DNA from: Eubacteriaceae bacterium
Lineage (GTDB): Bacteria; Bacillota; Clostridia; Eubacteriales; Alkalibacteraceae
DNA length: 20,602 nt
Direction of reading: 5' to 3'
Assembly (NCBI GenBank): GCA_003446375.1
Contig: DMAW01000098.1
Coordinates: forward strand, 1-20,602
A program made the position numbers and the translations under genes. The notes under the pieces were generated by a model that saw nothing but the letters and a program-made list of their open reading frames with translations, ran no database searches and was not told the origin of the DNA. Below, piece by piece: positions 7,433 to 16,698 of this stretch (positions within the stretch are counted from its first letter, which is position 1; each line of letters begins with the position of its first letter).

Positions 7433-8566
7433 ATGAAAAACTGCTTGGGTATAATAAGCTTCAGTAACGATTTGGATAAAAACTTCGGGACATTGTGCAA
7501 TCACAGACCGGCTGCGATGCTTCCTTTTGGTGGCAGATATAGACTGATTGATTTTTTCCTGTCCAACATGGTCAATCACGAGATAACGACCATAGGCATG
7601 TTTACCGGCACAAAGATACGTTCTGTAATGGATCATATAGGAAGCGGCAAACCTTGGGATCTAAACAGAAGGTTCAACGGATTATTTGTATTTCCGCCTC
7701 TGTATGACGATTATACTGCAAAGTCATTGGGAAATATAAATTTGTTTCATACCAACGAACCGTTTTTCAGGAATTCTTCTGAAGAAAACATGTTCATATG
7801 CAATACAAGCATGCTCTATAAAGCCGATCTTGAATGTGCTTACGATTATTTCAAGGAAACCGAAGCGGATGTCACAATGATATACAAGAAAGTTAAAGAC
7901 CCTGGGGGACGATTTATTAATTGCGATAAGATTTCTATAAAAGAAGACGGGACATTAGATCATCTTGGGACAAATTTGGGGACTGAGGAAAGCTTTAATT
8001 TGTTTTTAGGGAGCGTATTTATCAAAAAAAGCTTTTATTTAAAGATTGTCCGAGATGCCATAGAAACCGGAACGGCAAATTATCTTAAGGAAGCGCTCTT
8101 GAACAATAGAAGAAAACACAAGTTCAATACCTTCGAGCATGAAGGTCACGTTGAATCCATACGCAACGTAAAGAACTATTTTGATGCAAACATGAATCTT
8201 CTTGATTCGGAAATATACAAAGAGCTGTTTTCAAACTACGGCACAGTATACACAAAGACAAAAGACGAACCTTCAACTTTTTATAAGGACGAAGCCAAGG
8301 TCAGTAATTCACTGATAGCAAACGGATGTATCTTAGATGGAAATATTCAAAACAGCGTCATATTCAGGGGCGTAAAAATCGGAAAAAATGCCATAGTAAA
8401 AAATTCTATTCTCATGCAAAAGGCTGTCGTAGAAGAAGGGGCGGTAATAGTAAATGCCATAGTTGACAAGTATACCCGCATAGAAAAGGGAGTAGAGGTA
8501 ATAGGCAACCAGACGGTGCCTTATGTGGTGGAAAAAAATCTTAGAATCGGCAAGGAGGATAAATAA
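7433..8566 (+). CDS. glgD: GlgD, regulatory-type subunit of ADP-glucose pyrophosphorylase
   Basis: In Bacillota GlgD pairs with GlgC and modulates its activity; on its own it is regarded as catalytically poor or inactive. The 377-residue protein has the GlgC fold: a nucleotidyltransferase-like N domain and a left-handed beta-helix C domain with hexapeptide-like repeats (about 285-370). The GGxGxRL loop is absent; the N terminus reads MKNCLGIISFSNDLDKNF. The later motif is kept as RPAAMLPFGGRYRLIDF (25-41) plus FLSN. The gene starts 12 bases after the glgC stop (AGGGGG at 7419-7424 as SD). Its TAA shares a base with the glgA ATG, which indicates translational coupling. Confidence 0.93.
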   Translation: MKNCLGIISFSNDLDKNFGTLCNHRPAAMLPFGGRYRLIDFFLSNMVNHEITTIGMFTGTKIRSVMDHIGSGKPWDLNRRFNGLFVFPPLYDDYTAKSLGNINLFHTNEPFFRNSSEENMFICNTSMLYKADLECAYDYFKETEADVTMIYKKVKDPGGRFINCDKISIKEDGTLDHLGTNLGTEESFNLFLGSVFIKKSFYLKIVRDAIETGTANYLKEALLNNRRKHKFNTFEHEGHVESIRNVKNYFDANMNLLDSEIYKELFSNYGTVYTKTKDEPSTFYKDEAKVSNSLIANGCILDGNIQNSVIFRGVKIGKNAIVKNSILMQKAVVEEGAVIVNAIVDKYTRIEKGVEVIGNQTVPYVVEKNLRIGKEDK

Positions 8567-9996
8567 TGAAGGTATTGTTCGCGGCTTCAGAAGCCGTTCC
8601 GTTTATAAAGACCGGAGGTCTTGCTGATGTTGCAGGGTCTTTGCCACCTGCCCTTAAAGGACAAAGGGTAGACATAAGGGTCGTCATTCCGCTATATTCA
8701 TCAATCAAGGAAGAATACAAGTCCAAAATGGAAAAAGTCGCTGAATACTACGTGGATTTAGGATGGCGCCGGCAATACGTTGGTGTCCTAAGCCATATCC
8801 ATAATGGAGTGACCTACTACTTTTTAGATAATGAATTTTATTTAAAAAGGGATGGCCTTTACGGTTATTTTGATGATGGCGAACGTTTCACCTGGTTTTC
8901 AAAGGCCGTAGCGCTTCTTGGAAAGCATATAGACTTTAAACCGGATGTTATCCATTCAAACGATTGGCATTGTGCACTGGTAAACCTTTATGTAAAGGAT
9001 TTTGCGCTAGGCGACCAGTGGTTTCACGACATAAAGACTGTTTATACCATTCATAATCTAAAATACCAGGGAACTTTCGCGCCTGTGATGATGGGAGAAA
9101 TAATGGGAGTCTCTGAAAATTATTTTCATGAAGATGGCATCAAATTTTTTGATTCCGTCAATTTTTTAAAGGCGGGGATAGTATACAGCGATGCTTTTAC
9201 GACAGTGTCGGAAAGATACGCCGATGAAATGAAATATCCTTATTTTGGAGAACAGCTGGACGGAATAATTCGCAAGCACCAAAATAAGCTAACAGGTATT
9301 TTAAACGGAATTGATTATAACGAGTATAATCCGGGTAAAGACCCACATATAGCTGTCAATTATGATTTAAGAAGCGTAAAGAGAAAAAAAGAAAACAAGG
9401 CAGCTTTGCAAAAAAAATTCGGATTGCCTGTTGACGAGGATGTTCCCTTGATTGCAATGGTAACAAGGCTGGTAGACATGAAAGGATTGGATTTGATCGC
9501 TCATATTTTCGATGAACTTCTTTCTGAAGACCTTCAGTTTGTAGTGCTTGGAACAGGAGAGAAAAAATACGAGGACATGTTCAAGTATTTCCAAAGCAAA
9601 TATCCGGATAAAGTATCCGCAAGGATATATTTCAACGAAGCTGAAGCTCACGAAATATACGCTTCAGCGGATATGTTCCTTATGCCTTCGCAGTTCGAGC
9701 CATGTGGAATCAGCCAAATGATTTCACTTAGGTATGGAACAGTCCCTATAGTTAGGGAAGTAGGAGGGCTAAAGGATACTGTGATCAACTTTGACAAAAG
9801 CACAAATAAGGGCAACGGGTTCACTTTTGCAAACTACAATGCCCATGATATGCTTTTTAAGATCAAAGAAGCCCTTGAAATTTACAAGGATAAAGATATC
9901 TGGAAGGAAATTGTCAAAAACGGCATGAAGTCGAAAAGTGACTGGTCTGAGTCATCTAAAAAATATAAATCTCTTTACGAAAGCTTGATAAAATAG
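8566..9996 (+). CDS. glgA: Glycogen synthase (ADP-glucose, GT5)
   Basis: Transfers glucose from ADP-glucose to the non-reducing end of the growing glucan. The 476-residue length is normal for the GT-B fold enzyme. K15 in the N-terminal KTGGLADV loop contacts the nucleotide-sugar. SNDWH (131-135) and TIHNLKYQG (161-169) belong to the N-terminal Rossmann domain. R301 (VTRL) and K306 (KGLDL) match the phosphate-binding pair, and E378 in SQFEPCG matches the catalytic glutamate. AAGGAGG (8552-8558) lies inside the end of glgD, and the ATG overlaps the glgD stop by one base. The enzyme itself looks fully intact, although its substrate supply depends on the broken glgC. Confidence 0.96.
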   Translation: MKVLFAASEAVPFIKTGGLADVAGSLPPALKGQRVDIRVVIPLYSSIKEEYKSKMEKVAEYYVDLGWRRQYVGVLSHIHNGVTYYFLDNEFYLKRDGLYGYFDDGERFTWFSKAVALLGKHIDFKPDVIHSNDWHCALVNLYVKDFALGDQWFHDIKTVYTIHNLKYQGTFAPVMMGEIMGVSENYFHEDGIKFFDSVNFLKAGIVYSDAFTTVSERYADEMKYPYFGEQLDGIIRKHQNKLTGILNGIDYNEYNPGKDPHIAVNYDLRSVKRKKENKAALQKKFGLPVDEDVPLIAMVTRLVDMKGLDLIAHIFDELLSEDLQFVVLGTGEKKYEDMFKYFQSKYPDKVSARIYFNEAEAHEIYASADMFLMPSQFEPCGISQMISLRYGTVPIVREVGGLKDTVINFDKSTNKGNGFTFANYNAHDMLFKIKEALEIYKDKDIWKEIVKNGMKSKSDWSESSKKYKSLYESLIK

Positions 9997-10009
9997 ACGA
10001 GGTGAAAAA

Positions 10010-12442
10010 ATGCTTACGAAAGAAATACTGGCTGCTGAAATGGAAGAGGCCCTTTATGCAACTGCCGCTAAGAGCTTTGATGAAAGCGACTTAGTCGATC
10101 AATACTACGCACTTGGCAATGTGGTAAGAAAACATGTGGGCAAAATTTGGAATGAAACGACAGCCCGGCAAAAAGCTGCAAAAGCCAAGACTGTTTATTA
10201 CTTTTCAATGGAGTATCTGACGGGGAAATTCATGGAAAAGAATTTGGAGTATCTGGGAATATACCCGGTCGTCAAAGAGTATTTTGAAGAAAAGAACATC
10301 TGCCTAGGGGATCTTTTCGATATCGAGGCAGAGCCCGGCCTTGGAAACGGTGGTTTGGGAAGATTAGCAGTGGCGTTTCTTGATTCTTTAAGCTCGATGT
10401 CCATCCCCGGTCACGGCTACGGCCTGCGCTATGAAAAAGGACTGTTTAAACAAAGCCTTGACAAGGGCTATCAAAAGGAAGAGCCCCATGATTGGTTAAA
10501 AGAAAGTAATGTCTGGGAAACCAAGAGGCCTTCCGAAGCAGTTGAAGTCAGGTATGGAGGCAGAATTCAAGTGGTTCCAAAGGGGAATAAATTTTCTTTT
10601 AACCACGTAGATTATACCGTGGTAAAGGCAGTGCCCTATGACACTCCCTTTCTAGGCTTTAAAAATCAAAACGTTAACACCTTAAGGCTGTGGTCTGCTG
10701 AAAGCACCGAAGATCTTGATTTAAAAGAATTTTCCAGAGGAAACCTCTGCGGAGCCTTTAATAAAATTGATGAAGTCAGAAGCATATGTCAAGTCTTGTA
10801 TCCTGACGATAGTTATTACGAAGGCAAAAGGCTAAGGCTAAAGCAGGAGTATTTCCTTGTATCGGCAGGAGTTCAGGATGTGGTTAAAAAAGCTGTCAAT
10901 AACGACATTCCCCTTGAAGAGCTGCACAAATACACAGCTATTCATATAAACGACACCCATCCGGCCATGGCGGTTCCGGAACTTATGAGAATTTTAATGG
11001 ATGAATACAAAATGGAGTGGGATCAAGCTTGGAACATTACCCTTAAGACCTGTGCATTTACCAATCATACTCTCATGGAAGAGGCAATGGAAAAGTGGGA
11101 CATAAACTTATACAGGGATCTTTTGCCGCGTATTTGGCAGATAACCGAAGAGATAAACAACCGGTTCCTCTTGGAGCTAAGGACAAAATACAATATAACT
11201 TCAGCAGAAACTATCGACAGGCTGTCAATCATACATCATGGCACAGTAAGGATGGTAAATCTCTCCATAGTAGGAACACATAGCATCAACGGAGTGGCAA
11301 AGCTTCATTCTGACATCCTAAAGGAAAAGGAGCTTAAGCATTTTTACAGCGTGTATCCGGAAAGGTTCAATAACAAGACCAACGGCATAATCCATCGTCA
11401 TTGGCTATTAAGCGCAAACAAACAGCTGGCCAATTTAGCTGTTGATCTAATTGGACCGGGCTTTATAAAAAATCCTGCTCAACTGAGAGAACTGCTGAAA
11501 TTTTCTGAAGACAGACAGGTTCTAGACAAAATAATGGAGATAAAGCATGCCAACAAAAATAACTTGGCAAAATATATTTACGATACTACCGGAATCAAGA
11601 CCAACCCCTATGGAATATTTGACATACAGGCAAAAAGGATACATGAATACAAAAGACAGCTGATGAATATTTTACACGTCATCTATTTGTATGACAATAT
11701 TAGGACCAACCCAAATATGGATATGGTTCCTCGCACTTTTATATTTGCAGGAAAAGCTGCACCGGGATATTACATCGCCAAAGAAATAATAAAGCTTATA
11801 AATACCGTAGCAAGGGTAGTAAACAGGGACCTGACCATCAAGGACAAGCTTAAAGTAGTTTTCCTTGAAGACTACAGCGTAAGCCTTGCAACAAAAATGA
11901 TACCCGGAGCAGATGTCAGCGAGCAGATTTCTACCACGACCAAGGAAGCTTCAGGTACCAGCAATATGAAGTACATGATGAATGGTGCAATAACCCTTGC
12001 AACCTTAGACGGAGCCAATATTGAAATCATGAAAGAAGTTGGAGAAAACAACATAGTAGTTTTTGGGCTGAAGGATTATGAAGTCTACAACTACTACCAA
12101 AGAGGTGATTACGACCCTCAAAGCCTCTATTATAGCAATCCAATCATAAAAGAAACTGTCGACAAGTTGGTCAACGGATATTTTAGGGTTTCATACGGAG
12201 AATTTCAGCCAATTTACGATTCTCTAGTCAAACATGGAGACAGATTCTTTGTCTTGGAGGATTTTGAATCGTACATAGCTGCCCAGGAAAAGATAAGCAA
12301 CATGTACAGAAACAAATACCAATGGGCTGAGATGTCTCTTAGCAATACCGCTTGCTCAGGAGCTTTTTCGTCTGACTACACTATCGGCAGATACGCCGAT
12401 GAAATTTGGGGCGTTAAGACATTTACTCCGGGGAAGGATTGA
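10010..12442 (+). CDS. glgP: Glycogen/maltodextrin phosphorylase (GT35)
   Basis: Phosphorolysis of alpha-1,4 glucan ends to glucose-1-phosphate with pyridoxal phosphate as cofactor. The 810-residue length is standard. The cofactor lysine is K654 in SGTSNMKYMMNGA. Other marks are EPGLGNGGLGRLA near residue 105, AIHINDTHPAMA, FTNHTLMEEA, and KRIHEYKRQ near residue 545. GAGGTG at 9999-10004 sets the start, 13 bases after glgA. The pulA gene follows within a few bases. Allosteric sites of the animal enzymes are not expected; control is probably at the level of the operon. Confidence 0.96.
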   Translation: MLTKEILAAEMEEALYATAAKSFDESDLVDQYYALGNVVRKHVGKIWNETTARQKAAKAKTVYYFSMEYLTGKFMEKNLEYLGIYPVVKEYFEEKNICLGDLFDIEAEPGLGNGGLGRLAVAFLDSLSSMSIPGHGYGLRYEKGLFKQSLDKGYQKEEPHDWLKESNVWETKRPSEAVEVRYGGRIQVVPKGNKFSFNHVDYTVVKAVPYDTPFLGFKNQNVNTLRLWSAESTEDLDLKEFSRGNLCGAFNKIDEVRSICQVLYPDDSYYEGKRLRLKQEYFLVSAGVQDVVKKAVNNDIPLEELHKYTAIHINDTHPAMAVPELMRILMDEYKMEWDQAWNITLKTCAFTNHTLMEEAMEKWDINLYRDLLPRIWQITEEINNRFLLELRTKYNITSAETIDRLSIIHHGTVRMVNLSIVGTHSINGVAKLHSDILKEKELKHFYSVYPERFNNKTNGIIHRHWLLSANKQLANLAVDLIGPGFIKNPAQLRELLKFSEDRQVLDKIMEIKHANKNNLAKYIYDTTGIKTNPYGIFDIQAKRIHEYKRQLMNILHVIYLYDNIRTNPNMDMVPRTFIFAGKAAPGYYIAKEIIKLINTVARVVNRDLTIKDKLKVVFLEDYSVSLATKMIPGADVSEQISTTTKEASGTSNMKYMMNGAITLATLDGANIEIMKEVGENNIVVFGLKDYEVYNYYQRGDYDPQSLYYSNPIIKETVDKLVNGYFRVSYGEFQPIYDSLVKHGDRFFVLEDFESYIAAQEKISNMYRNKYQWAEMSLSNTACSGAFSSDYTIGRYADEIWGVKTFTPGKD

Positions 12443-12447
12443 GAAGC

Positions 12448-14403
12448 ATGCTACAATATGAACATATATATTCAGAAAAAAAACAAGGTTATACTATCCA
12501 TGGAGATCATATTACCTTTAGAGTTTGGGCACCTGGCTGCGAGAAAGTCAGCCTTGCATTGTATGAGACCCCTCTTGAAATCAGGAGGACTCTGCACGAT
12601 ATGAAACCGGATAAAGATAAAATGTTTGAAATTATCTTGCACAAAGATGAAGTGTCACCATATTATACATATGTATTGGATCATAAATTCGAAGTTACAG
12701 ATCCGTATTCTACAGCTGTATCCTTAAACAGCCTCAAATCGGCAATAGTGGATATGAACTCACTTAAGCCGGAGAGTTGGGAAAGTCATGACAGACCTGG
12801 AAAGATGGCGGAAACCGATGCAATAATCTATGAGATGCATATCAAGGATTTTACAGGGCACGAATCATCAGAAGTAAAACACAAAGGCAAATACCTTGGC
12901 GTCATCGAATCGGGAACGACCCATATGGGATTGTCAACAGGTCTTGATCATCTTAAGGAGCTTGGAGTCACTCATGTTCACCTTATGCCCGTATACGATT
13001 TTTTGACTGTAGATGAAAATCTCGATAAATTTGATGAAGATTCAAACTACAATTGGGGTTACGATCCGGAGCATTACAATGTTCCGGAGGGTTCATACTC
13101 AACTGATCCCGGTGATCCCGGATGCAGGATTTACGAGCTGAGACAAATGATACAGAGACTTCATGAGGAAGGCTTTAAGGTAATAGTGGACGTAGTCTAC
13201 AACCATACTTACAGGGGACCTAACTCAAACTTCAACTTGCTGGCTCCTGAATATTATTACAGGACCAGAGATGACGGTTCTTATTCTGATGGATCCGGCT
13301 GCGGAAATGAGCTGGCCACCGAAAGATCCATGGTCCGAAAATTTATATTGGATTCACTTCTGTACTGGGTAAATGAGTTTAAAGTGGACGGCTTTAGGTT
13401 TGATTTAATGGCTCTAATAGATATAGAAACTGTGGAAAAAGCAGTCAATGTACTAAGATTGGTCAATGAAGATATCTTTATCTATGGAGAACCTTGGACC
13501 GCAGGCATGACTACATTATCCGATAGGCTCACCACTACAAAAGGAAAGCAACAGGGACTGTCTTTTGCTTTTCTAAACGATAATTTCCGCAATGCGATAA
13601 AAGGTGACGGAAATGGAGAAAGCAAGGGATTTGTTCACGGAAACTGCGACATGAGAAGGGAAACAGAAACAGGTTTAGCAGGTTCAATATTATACGATAA
13701 AGGAAGAATCGGCTTTGCTTCAGCGCCAAACGAGACTATAAATTATATAAACTCCCATGACAATTTAATCATTTATGATAAAATGAAAAAGGTCTTCAGT
13801 CAAAGCGATGAAGCATTCATCGAAAGGCTAAATAAACTTGCATTTGGGATTCTTTTTGTATCCCAGGGAATTCCCTTCGTACATTCAGGCAATGAGTTTC
13901 TGCGAAGCAAGAATATGATGGAAAATACATATAACTCTTCTTTCAACGTCAATGCCATCAATTGGTCGTTAAAAAATAAAAACTTTGAGTTTTACAAGTA
14001 CTTTAAGGATCTTATAAAGCTTAGAAAAGACCATCCCGAGTTTAGGCTGAAAACGGGAGATGAGATACGTGAAAATTTAAAATTTTTCGAAATCGAAAGA
14101 GAAGGGTGTAATTGCATCGGATACACCATAAAGCTTAAGAACCAAAAATCAACAGACGAAAAATACACACTGGTTGCAATCAATGGCCACCAAGGCAAAT
14201 GTCTTTTGACTATGTCTATTATAAGAGATCACATTCAAAAACAGCATGCACTAACTGAAGATCATCTTTGTATCGTAGAATTATTTGATATGGACGGCAT
14301 CGTCTCTGCTGAAAGATCAAAAGGAGAGTTGGATCCTCATGGGATAGAAATCCCAGGGTATTCAATCATGGTATTTTCCCTTGCTGAAAAATGCAAAAAA
14401 TAA
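12448..14403 (+). CDS. pulA: Type I pullulanase / debranching enzyme (GH13)
   Basis: Hydrolyses alpha-1,6 branch points of glycogen, pullulan or limit dextrins. An in-frame TTG at 12439 overlaps the glgP stop, but GGAAGGA (12432-12438) is spaced for the ATG at 12448, giving 651 residues. There is no signal peptide, so it acts inside the cell. An N-terminal CBM48-like domain (FRVWAPGCEKVSLALYE) precedes the barrel. The pullulanase signature YNWGYDP is present, then DVVYNHT. The triad is D319 (DGFRFDLM), E348 (YGEPWT) and D438 (NSHDN). As the last gene of the glg operon, with glgP, it provides complete intracellular glycogen breakdown. Confidence 0.95.
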   Translation: MLQYEHIYSEKKQGYTIHGDHITFRVWAPGCEKVSLALYETPLEIRRTLHDMKPDKDKMFEIILHKDEVSPYYTYVLDHKFEVTDPYSTAVSLNSLKSAIVDMNSLKPESWESHDRPGKMAETDAIIYEMHIKDFTGHESSEVKHKGKYLGVIESGTTHMGLSTGLDHLKELGVTHVHLMPVYDFLTVDENLDKFDEDSNYNWGYDPEHYNVPEGSYSTDPGDPGCRIYELRQMIQRLHEEGFKVIVDVVYNHTYRGPNSNFNLLAPEYYYRTRDDGSYSDGSGCGNELATERSMVRKFILDSLLYWVNEFKVDGFRFDLMALIDIETVEKAVNVLRLVNEDIFIYGEPWTAGMTTLSDRLTTTKGKQQGLSFAFLNDNFRNAIKGDGNGESKGFVHGNCDMRRETETGLAGSILYDKGRIGFASAPNETINYINSHDNLIIYDKMKKVFSQSDEAFIERLNKLAFGILFVSQGIPFVHSGNEFLRSKNMMENTYNSSFNVNAINWSLKNKNFEFYKYFKDLIKLRKDHPEFRLKTGDEIRENLKFFEIEREGCNCIGYTIKLKNQKSTDEKYTLVAINGHQGKCLLTMSIIRDHIQKQHALTEDHLCIVELFDMDGIVSAERSKGELDPHGIEIPGYSIMVFSLAEKCKK

Positions 14404-14406
14404 ATC

Positions 14407-14434
14407 AAAAAAGAGTGGATTCCCACTCTTTTTT
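14407..14434. terminator. Bidirectional terminator between pulA and malQ
   Basis: AAAAAAGAGTGG (14407-14418) pairs perfectly with CCACTCTTTTTT (14423-14434) around a 4-base loop. A-run and T-run flank both sides, so it can end the glg operon on the plus strand and malQ on the minus strand. Confidence 0.93.
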
Positions 14435-14446
14435 AATTTATGCAGG

Positions 14447-15898
14447 CTATTTTCTTAAATCTGCAATCTTCTTTAGCTTTTCAATCATTGCAGAATAATT
14501 GATATCCATTGGCACTTTATATTTCCAATTGTCCTTATTTGTTCCAGGCAGATTCATTCTGGCATTTCTGTCAAGGGGCAAAATATCTTGTAACTGGATA
14601 ATGGCTATGAGGCAGTGGGACTTAAATCCTTCTTCAATAATTTTATCTGCGACATCATCTCCATCTTGTGCGTTGAGTTGTTTTTTTATTATTTCCAGTT
14701 CTGCACGATCAAGGCTATCTAACCACAAGGGAAGTGGCGCATTGTCATGGGTACCGGTATAGACCACCGAATTTTCAGGTGAATTGGAAGGAAGGTGCAG
14801 GTTGTCTTTGTTTCCGTCAAAGGCAAATTGAAGAACACTCATTCCCGGATAACCGAAATATTCTTTCAACTCTCTGACTTTAGGCGTTATATCTCCTAAA
14901 TCTTCAACAATAAACCCCTTATCCGTAAAATTATCTTTAAGCACTTTCAAGAAATTTTTCCCCGGCCCCTTCTCCCAATGTCCATTTCGGGCATCCATAT
15001 CATCAGATGGAATGCTCCAATAGGCTTCAAAACCTCTGAAATGATCTAAACGGAGCACATCGAACATCTTAAAAGAGTGGCTGATTCGCTTAAGCCACCA
15101 GTCAAAACCTGTTTTTTCATGTTTATCCCATCTGTATAAGGGCATATCCCATTTTTGTCCGCCTTCCGAGAAAAAATCCGGAGGAGCTCCCGATACAAAT
15201 TGTGGTTTTAAATTCTCGTCAAGTTGAAACAGCTGTGGATTTGCCCATACATCTGCAGAATCCAGGGGAACATATATGGGTACATCTCCAATAATATTTA
15301 TTCCTGCTTCCAAAGCATATTCCTTAAGCTTATCCCATTGCTTAAAAAAAATATACTGTGAGTACTCTATAAAGTCGATTTCTCGATGCAACATGTTTTT
15401 ATAGCGATTCATTGCATCGACATTTCTAAATCGTATATCCTTGGGCCAATTTATCCAAAGCTCTCCTTTAAAATGGTTTCTAAGAGCTGTAAACATAGAG
15501 TAATCTTCGATCCAATCGTTATCTCTCTTAAAATTATCTATCTCGTGGGCAATATAGCGTCTATCGGATTCATAGCTGCTTTTTAAATACTTTTGATTAA
15601 CTATTTTTGCCCTTGCAAAATCTGATTTTTCATATAAAGATATGCTGGCTTCATAAAGTTCGGATATTTCCAAAAATCTCGGATCTATTAAAGCCGTTTC
15701 ACCGGCAAAAGCTGATTTAGGTGAGTATGGTGAAGAACATTGATCTACAGGATTCAAAGGAAGAATCTGCCAATATTTTTGTTCTGATTTTTTTAAAAAT
15801 CTTAAGAATTTTTGAGAATCTGTGCCTATATTTCCAACTGGACCGTATCCCGGCAAGGAAGATACGTGTAATAAAACTCCGCTGCCTCTTTCTAGCAT
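14447..15898 (-). CDS. malQ: 4-alpha-glucanotransferase (amylomaltase, GH77)
   Basis: Disproportionates maltodextrins, transferring alpha-1,4 glucan segments and releasing glucose, which prepares oligosaccharides for phosphorylase. The 483-residue length is typical of the short bacterial form. It opens with the family signature RGSGVLLHVSSLPGYGP (4-20). The catalytic residues are D285 (RLDHFRG), E332 (VEDLG) and D385 (GTHDN). NPQLFQLDE (220-228) and SGAPPDFFSE (236-245) are the usual loops. The SD is GGAGGCG, read on the minus strand just upstream. It is convergent with the glg operon and shares its terminator, and divergent from the DJ-1 gene. It complements GlgP and the pullulanase. Confidence 0.96.
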   Translation of the reverse strand: MLERGSGVLLHVSSLPGYGPVGNIGTDSQKFLRFLKKSEQKYWQILPLNPVDQCSSPYSPKSAFAGETALIDPRFLEISELYEASISLYEKSDFARAKIVNQKYLKSSYESDRRYIAHEIDNFKRDNDWIEDYSMFTALRNHFKGELWINWPKDIRFRNVDAMNRYKNMLHREIDFIEYSQYIFFKQWDKLKEYALEAGINIIGDVPIYVPLDSADVWANPQLFQLDENLKPQFVSGAPPDFFSEGGQKWDMPLYRWDKHEKTGFDWWLKRISHSFKMFDVLRLDHFRGFEAYWSIPSDDMDARNGHWEKGPGKNFLKVLKDNFTDKGFIVEDLGDITPKVRELKEYFGYPGMSVLQFAFDGNKDNLHLPSNSPENSVVYTGTHDNAPLPLWLDSLDRAELEIIKKQLNAQDGDDVADKIIEEGFKSHCLIAIIQLQDILPLDRNARMNLPGTNKDNWKYKVPMDINYSAMIEKLKKIADLRK

Positions 15899-15919
15899 AT
15901 AATCGCCTCCATAAACAAC

Positions 15920-15928
15920 AGTATAGCA
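15920..15928 (-). promoter_or_regulatory. Possible extended -10 promoter of malQ
   Basis: On the minus strand the sequence reads TGC-TATACT, an extended -10 element, with no good -35. It lies inside a small palindrome, CAGTAT-AGC-ATACTG (15919-15933). The leader would be only about 15 bases, just enough to include the SD. Confidence 0.35.
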
Positions 15929-15987
15929 TACTGGTGCTCATCACATAACCATTCCGTGTATTTATCCGTAGAATGTGAACGTTTAAC

Positions 15988-16016
15988 TTGAGATTTTTGT
16001 AAAAAATCTTTACAAT
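15988..16016 (+). promoter_or_regulatory. Putative promoter of the DJ-1/PfpI gene with embedded palindrome
   Basis: TTGAGA (15988-15993) and TACAAT (16011-16016) each match the vegetative consensus at five of six bases, with 17-base spacing. A perfect palindrome, AGATTTTT-GTA-AAAAATCT (15991-16009), occupies the spacer and touches the -35 box, so it could be an operator. It is AT-rich and may be chance. Confidence 0.5.
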
Positions 16017-16065
16017 ATAAATATAGCAACAAATCATCGTAATTTCAACGAAAGGGGCGTGTACA

Positions 16066-16611
16066 ATGAAAGCGGCAATTTTTTTAGCTGAAGGCTTTGA
16101 AGAAATAGAAGCTTTAGCAACAGTTGATGTTTTAAGAAGAGGAGGCATTGATGTAAAGACGGTTTCTGTAACTGGAAAATTCGATGTGGAAGGAGCACAT
16201 GGAATAACCGTTCTTACAGATATTCTCTTTGAAGATACTGATTTTCACGGAGTGGATATCTTGATTCTTCCCGGGGGAATGCCCGGTACTAGAAATCTTG
16301 AGAAGCACTCAGGATTAATCGACTTGATAAAAAGATTCCACAAAGACAATAAGTGGATTGCAGCAATTTGCGCAGCACCTAAGATTCTAGGAAAACTAGG
16401 CTTGTTGAAGGGTCAGGTAGCCACTTGCTATCCGGGATTTGAAAAGGACCTTGAAGGAGCCATCTTATCTGATGAAAGCGTAGTATTATCATCTCAGTTC
16501 ATAACTTCAAGAGGTGCCGGAACTGCAGTATTATTCGGACTGAAAATCGTGGAATTACTTAAGAACAAAGAAACAGCTGATGAACTTAAAGAAAAGATGA
16601 TCGTCTCATAA
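16066..16611 (+). CDS. DJ-1/PfpI family protein
   Basis: Member of the DJ-1/YajL branch of the class I glutamine-amidotransferase-like superfamily. Roles proposed for relatives include redox chaperone, glyoxalase and deglycase activity; the actual role here is not decided by sequence. The 181-residue length is normal. The nucleophile elbow is ICAAP with C102, and E15 (in FEEIE) matches the glutamate that contacts this cysteine in DJ-1. LPGGMPGTRNL (68-78) and the SRGAGTA segment are typical. There is no signal peptide. The SD is AAAGGGG with a somewhat long spacing. It is the first gene rightwards from the divergent malQ promoter region, followed by the HAD gene after 87 bases. Confidence 0.92.
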   Translation: MKAAIFLAEGFEEIEALATVDVLRRGGIDVKTVSVTGKFDVEGAHGITVLTDILFEDTDFHGVDILILPGGMPGTRNLEKHSGLIDLIKRFHKDNKWIAAICAAPKILGKLGLLKGQVATCYPGFEKDLEGAILSDESVVLSSQFITSRGAGTAVLFGLKIVELLKNKETADELKEKMIVS

Positions 16612-16624
16612 AAATATTATAATC

Positions 16625-16685
16625 AATGCTTTGTTAAGAGGGATGGATAAAAATCTGTCCCTTAGATATTTTATGCTAAAGCATT
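16625..16685 (+). other. Potential nested hairpin leader before the HAD gene
   Basis: AATGCTTT (16625-16632) is the inverse complement of AAAGCATT (16678-16685). Inside lies a second stem, AGGGA...TCCCT, with GAT/ATC closer to the loop. There is no T-run, so it does not look like a terminator. The outer arm ends two bases before the AGGAG SD (16688-16692). Confidence 0.3.
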
Positions 16686-16698
16686 ACAGGAGAAAATT

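Noticed and set aside
11095..11283. 62-residue frame inside glgP
   Set aside because: Out-of-frame shadow of a fully conserved phosphorylase gene.
15717..16148. 143-residue minus-strand frame spanning the malQ 5' end and the DJ-1 5' end
   Set aside because: It overlaps two well-supported genes and both promoters and has no recognisable domain.
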